Assembly (NCBI GenBank): GCA_030490835.1
Contig: CM059972.1
Location: forward strand, 50,635,563-50,699,562
Length of the DNA: 64,000 nt
Direction: 5' to 3'
Source of the DNA: Annona cherimola
Taxonomy: Eukaryota > Streptophyta > Magnoliopsida > Magnoliales > Annonaceae
Each line of letters starts with the position of its first letter. Position 1 is the stretch's first letter. The translations under genes were made by a program, and so were the position numbers. Below, piece after piece: positions 59,210 through 64,000 of this stretch. The notes beneath the pieces were generated by a model that searched no databases, was not told where the DNA came from, and saw nothing but the letters and a program-made list of their open reading frames with translations.

Positions 59210-60230
59210 TTTGAAATTTAAATTGATCATCCAATTGAGCAAGTTATTAGCAATATCTATGAAGGAGTAAAAGCTAAAAGGTCAAGACACAATATATGTG
59301 GAGAATTTATTTTTTGTGTCTAAAATTGAACCAATGTCCGTTAATCAAGCTCTTAATGATCAAAATTGGATTGTTGCAACCCAAGAAGAGCTAAATCAAT
59401 TTGAAAGAAATAATGTATGACACCTAGTTCCTAGACCCAAGGATCGCACGGTTATTGACACCAAATAGTTTTTAGGAATAAATTAGACGAAAGTGGGCTT
59501 GTAGTAAGAAAACAAAGCCAGATTAGTAGCCAAAGGATATTCCCAAGAAGTGGGAATTGATTTTGAAGCATCCTATGCTCCAGTGGCTAGATTAGATTGC
59601 ATACGTATACTACTAGCTTTTTCTTCTCACATGGATTCTAAATTGTTTCAAATGGATATAAAAAATGCATTTATGAATGGATACATAAATGTGGAAGTAT
59701 ATATTAAACAACCTCCTAGATTTGAAGAAAAGGATCAATCAAAATTTATTTTCAAATTAACAAAAGCATTATATGGACTCAAACAAGCTCCAAGAGCTTG
59801 GTATGAAATGTTAAACAAGTTTTTGATTGATCATGACTTTCAAAGAGGAAAAGTTGATACAACATTATTTATCAAGTATAAGGACACAAACATTTTAATT
59901 ATTCAAATTTATGTAGATGATATAATATTCAGTGCTACTAATGAAACTCTGTGCCAAGAATTTTCTGAGATTATGCAGAGTAAATTTGAAATGAGCATGA
60001 TGGGAGAGTTGAACTTCTTCCTTGGACTGCAAATTAAGCAACTAGCCGAAGGAATCTTTATAAATCAGTCTAAATACGTCAAGGAGATGTTGAAGAAGTT
60101 TGGAATGCAAAATGACAAAGGAGCAAACATGCCAATGAGTTCTACCATCAAGATCGATAAGGATGAAAAAGGTAAACCTATTGAATAAAAGCTATATAGA
60201 AGCATGATAGGATCCTTGCTATATTTGACT
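59210..60230 (+). pseudogene. Element F reverse transcriptase (truncated)
   Basis: After a damaged lead-in (59340-59540) with NQALNDQNWIVATQEEL and two stops where tryptophan is expected (TGA and TAG in NNV-W and DTK-W), the open frame 59550-60188 covers Copia RT: DFEASYAPVARLDCIRILLA, FQMDIKNAFMNGYINVEVYI, ALYGLKQAPRAWYE and the catalytic YVDDIIF. A premature TAA follows GKPIE near 60186. The reading continues to GSLLYLT and then stops abruptly at the junction with element E. RNase H and the 3' LTR are missing. Confidence 0.88.
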
Positions 60231-60245
60231 CTTTTCCAATTATCA

Positions 60246-61886
60246 AATACCCCCACACTTAAAATTTTGCTTGTCCTCAAGCAAATACAAAGGAATTCAA
60301 GAACACATTGCAAAGTTTCAAAACTTTGAGCGAAATGCGAAAATAAATGCTTAGCTACCCATTTAGTGAGAGTATTAAACTAAAATTTTTTGAAACATGA
60401 TACTCTTTGAAAATCTCAGTCAACAATCCCTTCTCACATGACTAATATTATGTACCCTTTCGCCCATTTTGCTTTCAATCATTAAGAGTTCAAAAAATCC
60501 CGCAATAAACTCCTAACTATCAGGCATCTTCCCCTTTTATCTGGTTATTCAATGCACACATTCAATAATTCAAGTAATGGTAGTAATGCAGAAAATATCA
60601 ATCAAATTACCTCATATACACCTCATCAAATTTTAAATCTTCTCTGCCATCTCAATTAGCCAATTCATAGGATCATAAGGACTTAATAGGACAATGGTGA
60701 AGTTTGGCACAAGAGATAAAGTTTTGAACATTTTCAGAATTTAAACCATCTCCACATGGCTTTGAGCCTCATTTTACAATAGGAAATAATGTTACCCCCA
60801 CACTTAGTGCTTTTATTCTTTTCCAAGCCTGTTCTTATCCTTGGTTTAGCTCTTTTTTCTTTTTCTTTTTTTAAACCAAGTCCGGCAATAACTCCCCTCA
60901 CCATATTTCAGGGTACCTAGGAAGTCATTTTTTTACAAATAACTCCCCTCACCATATTTCAGGGTACCTAGGAAGTCATTTTTTTACAAATAACTCCCCT
61001 CACCATATTTCAAGGTATCTAGGAAGTTATTTTCATTAATTGCACAAGCCATGAGGTTAAACCTTGTTCCCATTTTACTTTCAGCTCAAAATTCAATGTC
61101 AAAGTTGGTTCAACTAGGTGGGAATTGAGGTTTAGAAAAAATTGAAGTCCAAGTTTAATGGGGGTAAACAACTATTATACTTTCAAAGATAGGCTCATCA
61201 TGAAGAAAATGCCTTAATCATGTCCACCATGAATTAGTTAGATTAAGTTATGTCCTTCAAAAAAAATTTTATGTATATGGGAAAAACTACCTTTTTGGAT
61301 GACAATTGTGTGTATTACAAACAACCTTTGATAAATTAGAGAGGATTACTCCGATTTTGAAAGAAAACAGAATTGGTTCCTAGGTTTATCAGTTTCATCA
61401 AATGATTCAGGACAAAAATCCAAGTATTTTCAAAGTATACATGTTTAAAACAAATTTAACCTTTCACCATGGTTCAACACTTTTTGTCATTCAAAGATTT
61501 TGAAATTCCAATTATGGTTTGCTTATAAGACGTACAAGAGTTCAAAGTGGGGTCTCGATCAGTCCAATGGCAAGATTTACCCAAACTTTTCAAAAATTAT
61601 GACAAAACATATCATCATCATGGTAATGTAATAAAAAAATTCAAAGAAAATTAATACAATGCATTAAACCCCACACTTGAAATTGACATTGTCTTCAATG
61701 TAAATCATGCCATCAAAATAAAGAGAGATTGTAAAAGATTTGAGATGTTAACTTCCCTGTTTTGGCGAGTTGAACCGAATTTCCATCCCATGGTGCTTCC
61801 TTCCAAGTAGGCTCTGATAGAGGAAAAAGAAAAAGTTCGGGTTGCCTCCCGAGAAGTGCTTGGTTTAAAGTCATCAGCCCGACTAC
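60246..61886 (-). other. Element E polypurine tract and 3' noncoding region
   Basis: The tract (minus strand GTGGGGGTATT) ends at 60246. The region matches 5822-7473 of C block by block (aggacaagcaaaa, ttaatgattgaaag, ggtttaaagtc), and its coding-side end at about 61871-61886 is the tagtcgggctga boundary. No open frame. It contains a 51-bp tandem triplication at 60887-61039. Confidence 0.75.
60887..61039. repeat. 51-bp tandem repeat, three copies
   Basis: Copies at 60887-60937, 60938-60988 and 60989-61039 each begin aataactcccctcacc. The first two are near-identical and the third has a few changes. Element C has the equivalent sequence once (near 6464-6510), so the expansion happened in E. 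Confidence 0.9.
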
Positions 61887-61892
61887 AGATTT

Positions 61893-63275
61893 TCAGTTGG
61901 GTGGCGTGGTTTCACAGAAGGAGTAGATGACTCCTATTGGAATGTGATTCCCTGAGAAGTAGGGATTGAGGCGTTGCCCATTGACTTTGAATGCTCCCAT
62001 CTTTTCACACCAGATTTCAACAGCTCCATGAGGAAACACTTGTAATACTTTGAATGGTCCGGACCACCTCGACTTCAATTTTCTTGGAAACAATTTAAAA
62101 CGTGAATTAAAAAGCAACACCAGGTCATTAGCTTTGATTACCTTCTGCCGGATGTGTTTGTCGTGTAAAAATTTTGTCTTTTCCTTGTACATTTTTGAAT
62201 TTTCATAGGCATCGAGTCGAATCTCCTCGAGTTCATCAAGCTGTAGTAGGCACTTTTCTCCTACAGATTTCATATCAAAATTCAAAAATTTGATTGCCCA
62301 ATATGCTTTGTGCTCCATCTCTACAGGCAAGTGGCATGATTTTCCATAGACTAGTCAGAAAGGTGTTGTCCTGATCGGAGTTTTGAATGCAGTGCGATAT
62401 GCCCAAAGAGCATCATCGAGTTGCCTTGACCAATCTCACCGTGATTGGGATACCGTCTTCTCAAGTATGTGTTTAATCTCGCGGTTCGAGATTTCAGCCT
62501 GACCACTTGTTTGTGGGTAGTATGGGGTGGCGATCTTATGTGTGACCCCATATTTCTCGAGCAGTTGCTCCATTTTCTTGTTACAGAAGTGGCTTCCTCT
62601 GTCACTTATGATTGCTCGTGGTACACCAAATCTGGTAAAAATGTTGCGTTTTAAGAATTTAGCGACCACCTGTGAGTCATTTGTTGGAGAAGCAATCGCC
62701 TCCACCCATCTAGTTACGTAGTCAACCGCAAGCAGTATGTACTGGTTGTTGAATGAGGATGGAAAAGGTCCCATGAAATCCATGCCCCAAACATTGAACG
62801 GTTCGACCTCGAGAATGTTTGTGAGTGGCATCTCGTTTCGCTTTGAGATGTTTCCTGTTCTTTGGCACCTATCACAGGTTAGTGTAAAAGATCAAGCATC
62901 TTTGAACAAAGTGAGCCAGAAGAAACCTGATTGTAGGACTTTTGCTGTAGTTTTGGTGGGACCCATGTGTCTGCCGTAGGGTGAAGAATGACAGTGATAA
63001 AGAATGCTTTGGATTTCCTCGTTTGGTAAACATTGGCAAATCAGACCGTCGTCGCATCTCTTGTAAAGGTATGGGTCCTCCCATATGTAGTATTTCACAT
63101 CCGCCATGAATCTCTTTTTCTGTTGATAGCTGAAATTGGATGGAATTTCTTGACAGACTAAATAATTAACAATGTCTCCATACCAGGGCATTGGTATTTC
63201 CTTGAGTGCAAGTAGTCGCTCATCGGGGAAATCCTCGTTGATTTTGCTCATCTTTGGATAGATTACTTTCCTCAT
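61893..63275 (-). pseudogene. Element E integrase (broken)
   Basis: Integrase inserts element DNA. Pieces in order on the minus strand: an N-terminal zinc region with YHCHSSPYGRHMGPTKT and a downstream CDRCQR pair (62830-63275); the catalytic core with GMDFMGPF (first Asp), ISDRGSHF (second Asp) and [12 protein letters not shown] (Glu) at 62436-62831; and the C-terminal domain with KSRWSGPFKVL (about 62045-62080), ending near 61893. TGA stops at about 62883, 62440 and 62355 split it. No chromodomain follows, consistent with Athila/Tat rather than chromovirus. Confidence 0.87.
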
Positions 63276-64000
63276 TTGCTGGTAGTCTAGACAGATGATC
63301 AGCTACCATATTCTCTGTGCCTTTCTTGTCTCGGATTTCAAGGTCAAATTCTTGTAACAGCAGGATCCAACGAATCAACCTTGGTTTGGCGTCTTTCTTG
63401 GCAATTAGATAGCGAATGGCTGCGTGGTCTGTGTAAACAATCACCTTTAATCCTACAAGATAAGAACGAAATTTATCAATAGAAAACACAACAGCTAGCA
63501 ATTCTTTTTCAGTGGTTGCAAAGTTGACTTGAGCATCATTCAGGGTTTTGCTTGCATAGTAGATCACTACTGGCTTATTATCCTTTTGTTGACCCAAAAC
63601 TGCCCCAATCTCATGGTCACTTGCATCGCACGTGATCTCAAATGGTAAGCTCCAATCAGGTGGCTGTATAATTGGGGAGGTGGTCAAAGCTTCTTTTAAC
63701 CTACAGAACGACTTTAGACAGTCATCATAAAAATCAAATTTTACATCTTGGTTTAGCAGGTTAGTCAGTGGCTTAACAATCTTAGAAAAATCTTTGATGA
63801 AACGTCGATAGAAGCCGGCATGTCCCAGAAAACTCCGAATTCCTTTGACCGAAATAGGTGGTGGTAATTTTTCAATGACCTCTATTTTCGCCCGGTCAAC
63901 CTCAATACCTCGGCTTGAAATTAAATGCCCTAATACAATTCCTTCCTGTACCATGAAATGACACTTTTTCTAGTTCAAAACCAAGTTGGTTTCTTCACAC
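63220..64000 (-). pseudogene. Element E reverse transcriptase end and RNase H (continues past window)
   Basis: The open frame 63220-63954 starts in the RT thumb/connection ([40 protein letters not shown]). It then has RNase H with its acidic residues in place: [41 protein letters not shown] and NMVADHLSR. Upstream, at the window edge, a TAG lies where the family has tryptophan (LNW-EKCHF), so the first ATG at 63954 is internal. The RT active site lies outside the window. Confidence 0.88.

Larger units (their letters stand above)
55277..60230 (+). mobile_element. Element F: Sirevirus-like Copia retrotransposon, 3'-truncated
   Basis: In order: the end of a probable 5' LTR (to 55276, containing the cctcccctcttgggtagttg block common before Copia primer sites), a degenerate tRNA-iMet primer site (55279-55290, TAGTATCAAAGT), gag, protease, integrase fragments and RT. 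The order PR-INT-RT identifies Copia. A long spacer with a second CCHC knuckle and the LTNPNGLIKWVPK segment is typical of the Sirevirus branch. The sequence ends in mid-RT at 60230, where element E begins. The start of the 5' LTR could not be located, and DNA back to about 54843 may belong to it or to a MITE remnant. Confidence 0.85.
60231..64000 (-). mobile_element. Element E: Athila-like element with pol, 3' part only
   Basis: On the minus strand RNase H and integrase (64000 to 61893) are followed by the same noncoding 3' region and polypurine tract as in B and C, then only the first dozen or so bases of an LTR (TGATAATTGGAAAA, ending about 60231). The remaining LTR is replaced by the Copia element. 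Upstream parts (gag, protease, most of RT, 5' LTR) lie beyond the window end. This is the pol-containing relative of the gag-pro-only elements B and C. Confidence 0.85.

Noticed and set aside
1..64000. tRNA, rRNA or endogenous pararetrovirus sequence
   Set aside because: No cloverleaf-like or rRNA-like blocks were seen apart from short tRNA-complementary primer sites. All RT sequences sit in LTR or LINE contexts, and no movement-protein or coat motif was recognised.

Overview
This window is intergenic DNA from a large, repeat-rich flowering-plant nuclear genome. Nearly all of it is nested, decayed transposable elements: Athila-like Ty3/gypsy elements with tRNA-Asp primer sites, a Tekay/Del-like chromovirus with a tRNA-iMet primer site, a Sirevirus-like Copia element, an L1-type LINE whose ORF2 ends in an RNase H domain, and small inverted-repeat DNA elements. 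The species cannot be named from the sequence. I see no intact host gene, tRNA, rRNA or CRISPR array.

Layout, 1-43416. One nest can be unpacked base by base. Element A is a minus-strand chromovirus: 5' LTR 39266-43416, coding interior 33063-39265, and only the first 16 bases of its 3' LTR at 33047-33062. Element B, a plus-strand Athila-like element, sits in that 3' LTR. Its 5' LTR starts about 100 bases left of the window and its 3' LTR is 29724-33046. B was then hit by element C (minus strand, 807-12345, TSD ccatg), a 5'-truncated LINE (12847-16930, 15-bp TSD), a 6.1-kb solo LTR (19792-25911, TSD tcaac), a Tekay-type LTR fragment (27684-29443) and an 803-bp foldback element (30013-30815). 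C itself carries a 2.9-kb solo LTR (1723-4630, TSD caaaa).

Layout, 43417-64000. AT-rich DNA is followed by two nested Mutator-like terminal-inverted-repeat elements (44883-48060 and 45581-47236), then a slightly GC-richer island of broken gene-like fragments (48246-50666), a diverged 950-bp tandem duplication (50902-52600), more AT-rich spacer, a truncated Copia element (about 55277-60230) interrupted by two MITEs, and the 3' part of element E (60231 to past the window end). E is an Athila-like element on the minus strand that still has RNase H and integrase sequence.

How the parts relate. B and C encode only gag and protease and go directly to a 3' noncoding region and polypurine tract. E has the same 3' region and tract but keeps reverse transcriptase/RNase H and integrase. 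This looks like a gag-pro-only (TR-GAG-like) non-autonomous family beside a relative of its autonomous partner. All open reading frames are broken. Many of the breaks are TGG-to-TGA or CAG-to-TAG changes, as expected from cytosine deamination of silenced repeats.

The least explained items are an array of about thirteen short covarying hairpins in the 6.1-kb solo LTR, a decayed extra open reading frame upstream of gag in the chromovirus, and a recurrent CCGTCCA-like motif in the Athila-like LTRs.
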